NCBI GenBank assembly: GCA_009746045.1
Contig: RPFO01001989.1
Span: 1-64,000, forward strand
Reading direction: 5' to 3'
Source: Mesostigma viride
Taxonomy: Eukaryota; Streptophyta; Mesostigmatophyceae; Mesostigmatales; Mesostigmataceae
Length of the DNA stretch: 64,000 nucleotides
Shown: in pieces, positions 30,545 to 40,861 of the stretch
Position numbering within the stretch: position 1 is the first letter of the stretch
Layout of the letters: every line of letters starts with the position of its first letter
The notes under the pieces: model-generated
The model's input: only the letters and a program-made list of their open reading frames with translations
What the model was told of the DNA's origin: nothing
Database searches by the model: none
Made by a program: the position numbers and the translations under genes

Positions 30545-31985
30545 CAGGGGGGGGGGCTCGTTGTCCTCTATGACCTGGGCCCACTTGGCCTTGTCCATCA
30601 TCTTGTTCCAAATCACGGAGAGGCCTAGGCCCCCCATGTCCTCTAGATACTAGCTGTTCTTTGAAGGTGCGGGCCTTGCTGTGTCTAGCATCACGGGGCC
30701 CGGCCCACGTAAGGAGGTGCCGGCCAGGCTGAGCTGGGCGCAGTCCCGCGGGGGTGCCACGTGAGGTGTCTACCTGGTTGGTGCGAGCTAAGTGCCCTAT
30801 ACTAGCTGCAGGCGCAGCTGCTGGTGATATATGGCATGCCGAGGTAAAGGTCCTCATTGCGAACATGAGCAGCATATCCTACTCTGAAAATATGGATCGC
30901 AGCATGTTGGTGACCGCGCCGTCCAGCTTGCGGGCCAGGTCGGCGGTGAGGGTCCATGTCTCGGCCCCATACGTGAGAACAGGAAGGACCGCCATACGTG
31001 AGAACAGGAAGGACGAGGACCTTAAACAGGTCCTGTTTCTCGATCTTACCCAGGGGCTTGCGCCACAGGGCCCGATATTGGCGTATTTAAGCGTGCCAGG
31101 CGAGGGAGATGCGGAGGTCCACATCAGCCTCGCAGCTAGCTGGGGAGGAGGCTGCCCAGCAGCTTGACACGGTCCCGATACAGGACTTGAGAGCCGTCAA
31201 GGAGAAAGAAGGCGGGCGGTGGGTGAGTGGGCCCAATCGCCAGAGCCTCTGTCTTCTTGCTGACCTCAATTAAGCCTCACTGCGCGGGCCTCGATAGCCA
31301 GGCAGTTAAGCCACGTCTGCATGTGCCCAGTGTCCTCGAAGAGGGTGGTGTCGTCTGCATAGATGATGTCCGCCAGCCGAATCTGCGTTTCCGCCCCGCC
31401 ATGCCAGAAACGGTTGTCAACCTGCATCCCTGGTTCCCTACCCACGATGCGGGCAAATCGCTTGCGCGCCTGAATCATTACGTATTCGACCACAATAATG
31501 AACAGGTAGGGCGACAGCTAGCACGCAGCCCTGCCACACACCCTTCTGTAAAGGGCATGGTGGCGTGGTCCCGTAGGATCGAAGTGCGTACCGAAGTGGT
31601 GGACCCTTCATACAGGTTGCGGATGACAGCAATAAGGGGCCGGGGGATCCGGAACAGAGCGAGGATGTCGCATAGCGCAGGCCAGAAAACCGAATCGAAG
31701 GCTTCGATGAAGTCCACCACGGCACAAGGTGCAGAGGGGACTCACCAGGCTGAAGGCGTTGCAGTTCTTCCACCAGTCGGCGAGTAGCAAAGAGCGCCTG
31801 CATGTACTGTGTTGCGACCTGAACGGAAGGCGTGCTGAGTCTCACTGAGGTGACCGTCCAGGGCCATGCGCAGGCGGTTCGGGATGAGCCGCATGAGAAC
31901 CTTGAGGGGGGCACTTTGGATGCACACCCCTCTGTAGTTACCGGGGTCGGCTGGCGACCCCTTGTTCTTGTACATGCATCATCGT
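30545..31985 (-). mobile_element. LINE reverse transcriptase fragment, frameshifted
   Basis: On the minus strand, fragments in several frames give a non-LTR reverse transcriptase. YKNKGSPADPGNYRGVCIQS is near 31970-31920, ALDGHLSETQHAFRSGRNTV near 31860, VDFIEAFDSVFW near 31715 (domain A) and IIYADDTTLFED near 31370-31335 (the YADD catalytic box). The C terminus, with KARTFKEQLV and DKAKWAQVIEDNEPPP, ends near 30550. Frameshifts and stops occur throughout, so it is a pseudogene. It stands head to head with a plus-strand copy that starts at 31985. Confidence 0.7.
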
Positions 31986-33050
31986 GCGAAAACTGTGGCG
32001 CAAGCCCCTGGGCAAGGCCGAGAAACAGGATCTGTTCAAGGTCCTGGTCCGGCCTCCAGGGCTGTTCTCACTGCGTACGGGGCCGAGACGTGGACCCTCA
32101 CAGCTGACCTTGCCAGAAAGCTGGACTGCGCGGTCACCAAGATGCTGCGGTCCATTTTTCGTGTAGGATATGCTGCTAATGTCCGCAGACCGCAGTGAGG
32201 ACTTGTACCTCGGCATGCCATGTATCACCAGCAGCGGCGCCTGCAGCGAGTAGGGAACTAAGCTTGCACCAACCAGGTAGACACATCACGAGCCCCCCGG
32301 AGGACTGCGACCAAGTCAGCATGGCCGGCACCTCCTCATGCACGTGGGCCGGGCTCCGCGCAACGAGCACTAGACGCCGCAAGGCACACACTTTCAAAGA
32401 ACAGCTAGTAGAGGACATGGGGGGGCTAGGCCTCTCCGTGATTTGGAACAAGATGATGGACAAGGCCAAGTGGGCCCAGGTTATAGAGGACAACGACCCC
32501 CCTCCCCTGGGGAAGCACCCACGTGTTTGCAAACGCGGGAAGCATGCTAGACAAGACCCCTAGGGTAGAGGGCACCATAGATATTCTGATTTGGCACGCC
32601 GCATAGGTGAAAACCATTTGCGTTCAGTGCCGGTCCGCGGAAAACGCGAAAAACGCGATCTGCAAATGAATCTGACCGGAATCAAACTGGGGACCTCCGA
32701 TCGCACCAACTTTCGCTGACTATAGGACGGACGTCTCCGGATCCTAGGGCATCGCCAACTTACACCTACAGTCATCCGCAAAAGTTCTCCTTTCCGGGGA
32801 GTGATGCAAGCCTTTCGGATTTGGTACTAGATAAATCATTCGAGATCTGTGTGTGTAGGAGTACTACACACGTGTCTGCACTCGAGACTTGTTCAATCTC
32901 GAAACGTGAGACGGGCTGAACAATAGATATAGTTGGCTTGATGTTGTAGATAGATTAGACAGGTAGGATTGCGTGTACCCATCCGTCCATCCATCAGGGT
33001 TAATGCTCCGTGACTCCCCAACGGGTGCACGAGTTTAAATCAATTAATAA
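31985..33050 (+). mobile_element. LINE 3' fragment, plus strand, with a nested insertion
   Basis: 31990-32560 encodes the LINE C-terminal region in changing frames: ETWTLTADLARKLDCAVTKM, and near the end KAHTFKEQLVEDMGGLGLSV with IWNKMMDKAKWAQVIEDND. The 3' UTR (TAGATAGATTAGAC, CATCCGTCCATCCATC) is interrupted at 32585-32922, then ends with the TGCTCCGTGACTCCCCAACG hairpin (33005-33030) and a degraded TTTAAATCAATTAATAAA tail. The hairpin 3' arm is mutated here (GGTGCAC). Confidence 0.7.
32585..32922 (-). mobile_element. 338-bp insertion with 8-bp TSD, possibly tRNA-derived SINE
   Basis: ATAGATAT is present on both sides (32577-32584 and 32923-32930). The flanking 3' UTR is continuous without the insert when compared with the copy at 18290-18455. 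On the minus strand it contains GTTTGATTCC, close to a tRNA B box, preceded at roughly tRNA spacing by TAGTCAGCGAAAGTTGG, which resembles an A box. These boxes are not near the insert's 5' end, so the SINE reading is tentative. Confidence 0.45.
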
Positions 33051-34410
33051 ATGTGCCAGTCTGTTAATTGTTTTGAAAAGAACGAGCTACACGGCGTTAA
33101 CTTCACTATATTCGCTCGCGGGCACCGTGGATGCCTTTATCAAATCAACTGGATGCGTAAACAGTGGCGTTGAATGCAATGCAGGCGAGGCCGAAGTCGT
33201 ATGGTACCCAGCCCTATCAACCCGACATTAAGTTGCTAATGAGACAAAAAACGATGCTACCACATGTTATGCATTATATCAGCGGCGTAGACTGACAACA
33301 AAATCAGTGTAGAGGGCAAATGTTCCGGACAACAATAATCGTTGGTGTAACGCCGGTCGACACGTGGATTGGTTGGCAAGCGTGCGCACATCTCACACTT
33401 CCAAAACCCAGAAGCGCCCCCGCCCAAGATGCATAAGACAAGCTGTGCAAAGCCTTTTTTCCTCTTATTTTTGCGGTTTGTGAAAACAAAAGCGAGGAGT
33501 ACTTAATTAATACTACAAGTAGGGATCCAACGCGGGATTTGAGGGCTGGTGATGAGGGAACATGAACGATGCGCGGTGGTATCCGCTCAGGAGTGGGGGG
33601 GCCATCCACAAGATGAGCCATTAATAACACGATGCATACTACGAATCATCGCGTCTTTTCCTTGGATGCATAATTCATCACTAGTCCTGGTCGAAAATAG
33701 CCGATCATACCCCACCGTGTATTGCATTCGCTCACAGCAATGAACAAATTAGGATAATGTCGCCTTCCTGGAAAGCAACTACTTGCTTGAGCTCCTCGCG
33801 AGCACCTCAGGCGGAGAGGGGAACCTTGCACGCCAAGTACGTGCGTAGAGAATTGGTGAGATGGCGCTGGTTGCCTCACCACGATATTGCGAGAATGCAA
33901 TCGCAGCGCGCTCTCGGGAGACGGGAAGTCGTCATGCTTCGTCATCCTCCAGCAACCGGCAAGTCGGCAATCGACCCTTCAGAATTAAATCAATTCGCTA
34001 TGCATCCCCCCGCTGCATTCCCCTGCGTGTTTATGCTACAGTACTGCACAGTATCACCGTCGGTTAGCTGGGACAGTGGGATTTTGGCATGCAATGGTAC
34101 GGCGTCGAATCCCTGCGGGTGCCCCAAGATCCCTTTGTGCCCGCGCACTTCTTTTCCAGCACTGCTCGCCCGAATGGCCTCATTGCTCAGACATAACGAG
34201 CGCACACTGCCCGCTAGCTATGGAAGCCCTACTTTTTCTGTAGAAAAGCCTTCTAATAGCCGTGAAATCTTAGAAATCACGTACAGTTCATTATACGGAA
34301 AGTAAAGAACTAGGTAGGGCGGCAAGGCGGGCTTTGTGCATTAAAAAGGCAGCCTTCACCTTCAATAAAAAGTCTGGCAGTGCACGAATACACAGGATAC
34401 GTTGGCAGCC
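33051..34410. other. Intergenic region before the U1A-like gene
   Basis: No credible gene on either strand and no clear repeats. It must contain the promoter of the downstream spliceosomal gene, but no specific element can be named. Confidence 0.4.
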
Positions 34411-35864
34411 ATGGCGGACAGGCCACCAAATCAGACAATTTACATCAACAATCTTAATGAAAAGGTCAAGAAAGAGGGTGGGTTTGTTTGCTAGTGTTGC
34501 TACCTTTCTTTGTGCGGTAAATCTTTCTGCAGTCAAGCTTGGCATTCCTGCCACAGCAGCTAATGCACATGCTTGCCATCTCCTTCCATCATCGCACCGC
34601 ATCCAATGGCGCAGTTGCAGGAACTCCTGTTATTATCTGGGGTAAAGCCGTGATGATTAAACGATTCCTCTTGGGATTGCCCCTTTGCGTGTTCCCGCAG
34701 AGCTGAAAAAGTCGCTGTACGCCGTCTTCTCGCAGTTTGGAAAAGTTTTGGACATTGTTGCATCAAAAACCCTAAAGCTACGTGGCCAAGCGTGGGTTGT
34801 ATTCGCGGACGTATCATCAGCGGCAAATGCTCTGCGCCAGATGCAGGGCTTTCCGTTCTACGATAAGCCGATGGTACGCGCTCTGGTGCCCTGCCCTGGC
34901 ATTCCCGCAAGATTTTAATGCCAGCGTGACTGTGCCGTCAGTCTTTACCATCGCAGTCTGTGGCTGGGCGAAATTTGTGGCTGGTAAATGTCCGGAGCCT
35001 GCAATTTTGGCCGGCAGTATTTAGAAGCTGCCCGTGTGGCATGAGACTATGAGCCCCTGTTCGTCGAGAAGGGGGTTGTATTGCGAAGCCCTAGCACCTC
35101 CCGCGGCTACTAGCCTATCCGGTGACATGTATGGGAGGTATCGCTGCTGTTGTTTGCCTGTCTTGTGCCAAAGTGGAGGACTATTTTTTCTTGTGGTCAT
35201 GTTGGGATTGTCCACCCACAGAGCCCGCATGCCCGCCCCTGCCCGCCTGCTCCCCACCCTTTGTGCTTGCCTGCCTCTGCCGGTAACCACACCTCCGCCT
35301 GTCAGCATGCCCACACTGAGCTTCGTGTTTGCTTAGGGGCAGGCATGCATGGTACATGGACTACCCCCCTTCCCGTGCTGAGGAAAGGGGGAGCCAGGCC
35401 GATCCATGCGGGTGCCGTGTGCCAGCGGTCATCTGGTGCCATGGGGTGGAGGTGGCATGCTACGGTGCTGGACGCGGTGGGTCCCTACGTTGACCGGGGG
35501 GCGTCGCGGTGTGGCTGCACTGTTTTTGTTCCCATGAGGCAAGTCATGTTTTCGTGCACCCGTGCGAACCCCGCTGACTGGATCATTCCCCACCCGCGGT
35601 GGTCCCTTCACGTGACATGTGGCATTCACCGGTTGCCCGGCCGAATGGGATTGTGGGCGCATGGATGGCGGCTCCCTGCATGGTGCCACATTGCGCCCCT
35701 GTGTGGCTTGGCCCACCTACCCCTCCCCCCCACTCGTGCCGTGTCCTCGGCCAGCGGATACAATTTGCGCAGACCAAGTCGGACGCGGTGCTGCGGCTGG
35801 AGGGCAACGAGGGGCTGATCGAGAAGAGGAAGAGGGGTGCGTGCCTGCGTGCGTGCGTGTGCGG

Positions 35865-35896
<32 letters not shown>

Positions 35897-38800
35897 TGGG
35901 GTGAAGAGGGGAGCGTGCCCATTTGTTGGTGTCTGCTTGTGCATGTTTGTCGGTATGGGGTGTGTATGGAGTGTGGGTGGGTGGGGACGAGGATGAGGGG
36001 TACGCCCTTTGTTGGGGGAAGACCTGTGCCGGGGTCCAGACGAGGATGATACACGCTCTGTGGGTGTGTCTGTGTTCATGCACGGGTCCGGGTGTGACGG
36101 GTGTGATGGGTGTGATGGGGTGGGGAAAAGGTAGAGGGGGTGTGATGACTGTGATGGGTGTGATGGGGTGGGGAAAAGGTAGAGGGGGTGTGATGACTGT
36201 GATGGGTGTGATGGGGTGGGGAAAAGGTAGAGGGGGTGTGATGACTGTGATGGGTGTGATGGGGTGGGGAAAAGGTAGAGGGGGTGTGATGACTGTGATG
36301 GGTGTGATGGGGTGGGGAAAAGGTAGAGGGGGTGTGATGACTGTGATGGGTGTGATGGGGTGGGGAAAAGGTAGAGGGGGTGTGATGACTGTGATGGAGT
36401 GGAGTGTAGGTCACCGGGGACAGCATCTAGCCTAGCAGCACCAGCACCAGCACCAGCACCAGCACCAGCACCAGCACCAGCACCAGCACCAGCACCAGCA
36501 CCAGCACCAGCACCAGCACCAGCACCAGCACCAGCACCAGCACCAGCGCCAGCACCAGTACCAGCAGCTGCAGTTGTGGCAGCAGCAGCAGCAGCGGCGG
36601 CAGCGGCAGCGGCTGCCACCGCCCCAGCAATACAGCAGCGCGTACTGTGCAGCGATACAGCGGCGCGTACTGTGCAGCAATACAGCGGCGCGTACTGTGC
36701 AGCAATACAGCGGCGGCTACTGTGCAGCGATACAGCGGCGCGTACTGTGCAGCAATACAGCGGCGCGTACTGTGCAGCAATACAGCGTACTGTGCAGCAG
36801 CACAGCGGCGCGTACTGTGCAGCAATACGGCGGCGCGTACTGTGCAGCAATACAGCGGCGCGTACTGTGCAGCAATACAGCGGCGCGTACTGTGCAGCAA
36901 TACAGCGTACTGTGCAGCAATACAGCGGCGCGCACTGTGCAGCAATACAGCGGCGCGTACTGTGCAGCCCACTGCTGTCTGCATCTTTGCACGCACGCCC
37001 ATTTTCATCGGGGAGGCTGCGCTGGAATGGCACACCCTGGGCATAACATGGCACACGCTGGGTATAACATGGCCGCGCGTGGGCATGTGTGCCCACCCAC
37101 CCACCTGGCCCACCCACTTCCTGTCCCCCCCTGCGTCGTGCGCGCAGAGAAGAAGGGCAAGCCACAGGCCGCGCCCGCGCCCGCGTCGATGGCCCCCCCC
37201 ATGATGATGCCGGGCCACCCCTATATGCAGCAGGTGGGTGGAGTGTGACTGCCCCCCCCTTCGTTCATCCCTGGCCACTCCTACATGCAACATGTGGCCG
37301 GCGTGTGTAGCTGCCCACGATGAAAGCCATGGCAACTGCTCCGTGTGTGTGTGTGTGTGTGTGACTGGGTGTGTGTGCGTACTTGCGTGTGCGTGTGGTT
37401 ACTGTATTGTAGTGTCATGCGTACACTTGACCTTCTCCCCAAGCCACTGGGTGTGCGACCGCAAGCACCACACGGCCACGTGCGCTGCAGGCCCCCACGT
37501 GCGCTGCAGGCCCCCAACAAGCACACCCACCGCGCCATCACAGTCCTTCGGCGCTTGGGACAGGTTTACCCACGTTACTGACTGTACAGGGGTATGCTAC
37601 TGTGATGTGCTAGAGTGACTACTCTCTATGTCGACTGGCCGCACACATGTATGTGTGTGTGTCACGCTGTCAGGGTCGGCTGCAAGCATCAAGTGCCGGA
37701 AACGAAGTCCTGTGGCCATGTGCTGAATCAGCGAATGTGTGCTGGGCCATGCAGCTGCCGCAGAAATAAATACTCTCACCGCCGTTCGAGCTTCTCCTTC
37801 TCCTTCTGTCGTGTACCCTATGTCTCGCATCTCTCCGAGCTCCTGCAATCAGGCGCATGTCTAATGTGTGTGTGCGCCCGTGTGTGTAAAACCGGTGGGC
37901 CAACACAATTTGCGCTGAGTCTTCCAGGAAGCTGCCCTCTCATGTCGCGGCGCCCTTGTCTGCATACGAAGGCTGCCCAATGGGGCGGTACCAGCACCAT
38001 GTCCTGTAGAGATGCCAGGAAATATGTGCACGCCCTCCCACACCTGATCCATTCTTGCCTTGCAATGGCTTCCCCCCCGTCTCCCTGCCCCACCTCCCTG
38101 GCCCATGCAGCCGATGCACGGCGGCATGCCGATGGCCCCACCTCCAGGGATGTACGCGCAGGCCCCCGCCCAGCCTGAGGCGCCGTCCCCCCCGAACAAG
38201 ATGCTGTTTGTGCAGAACCTGCCGCTTGTCTCCAACGCACCGATGCTCACCACGCTGTTCGCGCAGTTCCCTGGCTTCACCGAGGTGAGGGTGGAGGGAG
38301 GGTGGGATGGTGTCACTGAGGTGAGGGGGGAGGGAGGGGGGGATGGTGTCACCGAGGTGAGGGGGGAGGAAGGGTGGAAGGGTGTCACTGAGGTGAGGTG
38401 AGGGGTGATGGTGTCACTGAGGCGAGGGGCGAGGAAGGGTGGGCTGGTTTCACCAAGGTGAGGGGGGAGGAAGGGTGGGATGGTTTCACCGAGGTTTTGG
38501 AGGGCGGGAATAGGGAATGGTCTTACTCAGGGGAGGGGGGAAGGAGGGACAAGCGGACTTGAGGCGGGCCGAGGGGGGGGGGGGGGGGGGGGGCTGGCTG
38601 GCACGGAAGGGGCATTGAGTGGCACAGTGTGGGTGGGTGGGTGGGGGTGTTAGGAAATGGGGGGGGGATGGCACGCATTGCTCGGGGCGTGGCAGGGCCA
38701 TACTGCACCCCTGGTACTCTCCAATTGGGTGTAAAGGCGGGTGGGCCAGCCGGTGATGTAGGGGGTAGTGCCAGCGGATGGCCCACACAAGTTGCATGGC

Positions 38801-39115
38801 TGTGGCTGCAGCGATTGCATGCTTGTGATGCGGGGAGGCTAGTGCCAGAGATTGTGCACATAATCATGTCACCAAGTCGACGATATGTCAGTGTATAGCT
38901 CTCTGGCTCGTGGCTGACGGATGAATGCTCCCCTGGCCCCTGCCCCCCTGGCGTTGATCTGCTACCCCTGCCAGGTTCGCATGGTCCCTGCCAAGCCGGG
39001 CATCGCGTTTGTGGAGTACGAGAACGAGGCGCAGAGCGCGACCGCGATGGCGGGCCTGCAGGGATTCAAGATCACGCCCACCAATGCGATGCAGATCAGT
39101 TTCGCCAAGAAGTGA
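34411..39115 (+). CDS. U1A: U1A/U2B''-type spliceosomal RNA-binding protein, 6 exons
   Basis: Exons inferred from GT-AG borders: 34411-34477, 34701-34873, 35755-35836, 37148-37233, 38111-38284 and 38975-39115, giving 723 bases in consistent phase, 240 residues. RRM1 has RNP2 IYINNL (10-15) and RNP1 RGQAWVVF (50-57), the signature of the U1A/U2B''/SNF family. The segment [12 protein letters not shown] follows RRM1. A linker rich in P, M and A (109-165) precedes RRM2, with RNP2 LFVQNL (168-173) and IAFVEYEN (204-211). These proteins bind U1 or U2 snRNA stem-loops in the nucleus. The proline/methionine linker is more like U1A than U2B'', but this is not decisive. Introns 3 and 5 are packed with minisatellites. 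Confidence 0.9.
36090..36400 (+). repeat. 48-bp minisatellite, about 6 copies, in U1A intron 3
   Basis: Near-perfect units containing GTGATGGGTGTGATGGGGTG, then GGGAAAAGGTAGAGGGGG and TGTGATGACT, recur every 48 bases. The unit is a multiple of three, so frames stay open, but this is intron sequence. Confidence 0.9.
36432..36562 (+). repeat. (CAGCAC)n microsatellite in U1A intron 3
   Basis: About 21 nearly perfect CAGCAC units, then short GCAGCAGCAG/GGCAGC runs to about 36620. Confidence 0.92.
36630..36970 (+). repeat. 25-bp minisatellite in U1A intron 3
   Basis: Units of TACTGTGCAGCAATACAGCG plus GCGCG repeat about 13 times; some are 16 bases because GCGGCGCG is lost. It follows the CAGCAC tract directly and ends about 180 bases before exon 4. 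Confidence 0.9.
38276..38500 (+). repeat. 36-bp minisatellite duplicating the exon 5 splice donor of U1A
   Basis: The exon end TTCACCGAG with donor GTGAGG at 38285 is repeated as CACTGAG/CACCGAG + GTGAGG, with donors at 38321, 38357 and 38393. A GC variant is at 38422 and further donors at 38458 and 38494. Spacing is 36 bases, except 29 at the fifth. The first three extra units keep the reading frame open before a stop after 38401. Confidence 0.88.
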
Positions 39116-39690
39116 AGCGGGGGCAGTGCTGGCACATGTGTGGGGCCGCGGGTCGCCATCTGGTAGCCTTGTTGTGTGGACTGGCATCCGCCATTCCCGC
39201 CATTACGTTGCTGTTGGGGCACACACAAGCGGCTGTACCAGTCGATGGCTCTTCCCACCACCAGGTACATGTGATGTGTGGAGGATGGCCTAGCTGTTGC
39301 TGCGTGCAGTCTGACGAGGCCGCAGCTTCTACGGGCAAACACGGGTGCAGCCTGTTTACGGTCCTTCACAGTCATCTAGGGAACTGCCAAGGAGACTGGC
39401 CATTGTCAACTACAAAATGCAGGCAAGGAAGCCTTGGCCATGCAAGGGTTCAAGCTGACGCTATCATTTACACTGATGGTGAGCATTTTGGACGAATGTA
39501 CTTCAACGCGCCTTTTTGTCACTAAATAGCACTTAGAGCATTAGACATGAACGTTGATCAAAATTTTATTTAATTATAAATTTAATTGTTGATTGCATAA
39601 TGGATTGATTATTAAATTGAATTAGATAATTTCGAACGAGACATTAATTTAGGGCTGGCCGTCCGGCCAGAAATGTGAATTGAATTAAAT
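39116..39690. other. U1A 3' flank
   Basis: No independent gene seen. From about 39540 the sequence becomes AT-rich (AATTAAAT runs), leading into the tail of a reversed retroelement at 39660-39755. Confidence 0.4.
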
Positions 39691-40735
39691 TAAATTAATT
39701 TAAATTATAACATGACTCCGTTGGGAGATCATGTTGCACATATACTCCTGCACACGGCTGATTGGATTGCTCTTTTCGCGGACCTCAACGCCCAGGGACG
39801 TGCGTGGCTGTTCTCGCTTTCCTTGCGGAGTGTGGGCTCGGCGTACCTTCGTGCTCTTCCCATGGCCCCCCCATTCGCCTTGGCTCCCAGCCACTACTCG
39901 GTGGCGCTCCGGCACCAGCTATTTGCCCCGCAGCCTCTTGTTCCGGCCGGGCGGCCTTGTGGTAGCTGTGGGCAGCCGCTGGATCCCACGGGGACTCACT
40001 ACCTTGCCTGCATGGGGGCCAACAGAATCAGAATTGGTATTTGTATTTGCACACTGTCCTCCTGACGGTGGTGCTCGCCATGATTCGGTCGGTTTTCCCC
40101 CACGCGAACATCCGGTCCGAGGATGCGGATGGCGCTGCCTTCTATTCCCCCAACCACCGGCCTGACATCGTGGTGCTGGACTTTGAGGGGGGTGGCCGGC
40201 CGGCATCTGCTTATTGACGTTTCGGTGGCGCGGCCCTTGGCTCTTAGCCACGTGGCTGGGGCCTCCCTCACGGCAGGTTACACGGCGGACCGGGCGGAGC
40301 GGGCCAAGCTCCTGGCCTACGGCGACGTCGGGCACCATCGTGTGGTGCCCTTTGTCCTGGAGGAGTTTGGTGCCATGGGGCCCCTGACCTCCGCCTTCTT
40401 CAAGGAGTGTTGCCGGCTCCGGAGGCTGGACCTGGAGGGCCAGCGGGCCCCATGGTCGGCGCGGACCTGGACGTCATATTGGCGTCAGCGCTTGTCGGTG
40501 GCGCTGACTCGGGCCATGGCTGACATCATGCTCCGCCGTACGCGGGCTGATTTTGCGGTGCAGCAGGGCTATTAGGTTCCTCCCGTTAGGCGTTTCCATT
40601 GGTCTTATCGTAGTATAGAGCTTTGACATGGCTCTGTATATAGGTTTATAGCTGGGCGTTTGCTTTGGTTTGAGTGATTTCACTCTGCTGTACATAAGTA
40701 ATTATATTTTTAACATATACTCCTTGCTGGATGGG
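39691..40735 (+). mobile_element. LINE C-terminal fragment with zinc knuckle and restriction-like endonuclease
   Basis: It begins at an AT-rich AATTAA tract and a hairpin (ACATGACTCCGTTGGGAGATCATGT spacing, 39710-39735). The first frame from about 39830 reads a CCHC-like motif: CGSCGQPLDPTGTHYLAC. After a frame change near 40060-40090, the second frame has RPDIVVLDFEGGG and HLLIDVSVARPL (the PD-(D/E)xK endonuclease core). VVPFVLEEFGAMGPLTSAFF and ARTWTSYWRQRLSVALTRAM follow, to the TAG at 40573-40575. This layout is that of LINEs with a restriction-like endonuclease (R2/NeSL/HERO/CRE type). The RT part is missing and the frame is broken, so it is dead. Confidence 0.7.
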
Positions 40736-40861
40736 TGGAGGTGGGCGAAGCCGCAGAATCGGAAAAAAGAAATATGAATATGGATGGTTAAAAGATCGAA
40801 TTTATGTGACAATGCCACCAATTGAAGAATGGCAATTTATGTGACAATGCCAGCAGAACAA

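Noticed and set aside
30545-33050. Twin-priming inversion of a single LINE
   Set aside because: The inverted and direct parts overlap in content (both contain the C-terminal region), whereas twin priming would split one sequence without duplication.
21455-37000. CRISPR array among the regular repeats
   Set aside because: The tandem units have no unique spacers and lie in eukaryotic introns or satellites; no cas genes.
35717-37165. 482-codon minus-strand ORF
   Set aside because: It runs antisense through intron 3 of the U1A-like gene and consists of the three tandem arrays; no non-repeat protein signal.
39400-39480. Possible duplicated last exon of U1A (MQGFKLT-like reading)
   Set aside because: The similarity covers only a few residues with no RNP motif and no splice site; judged chance.
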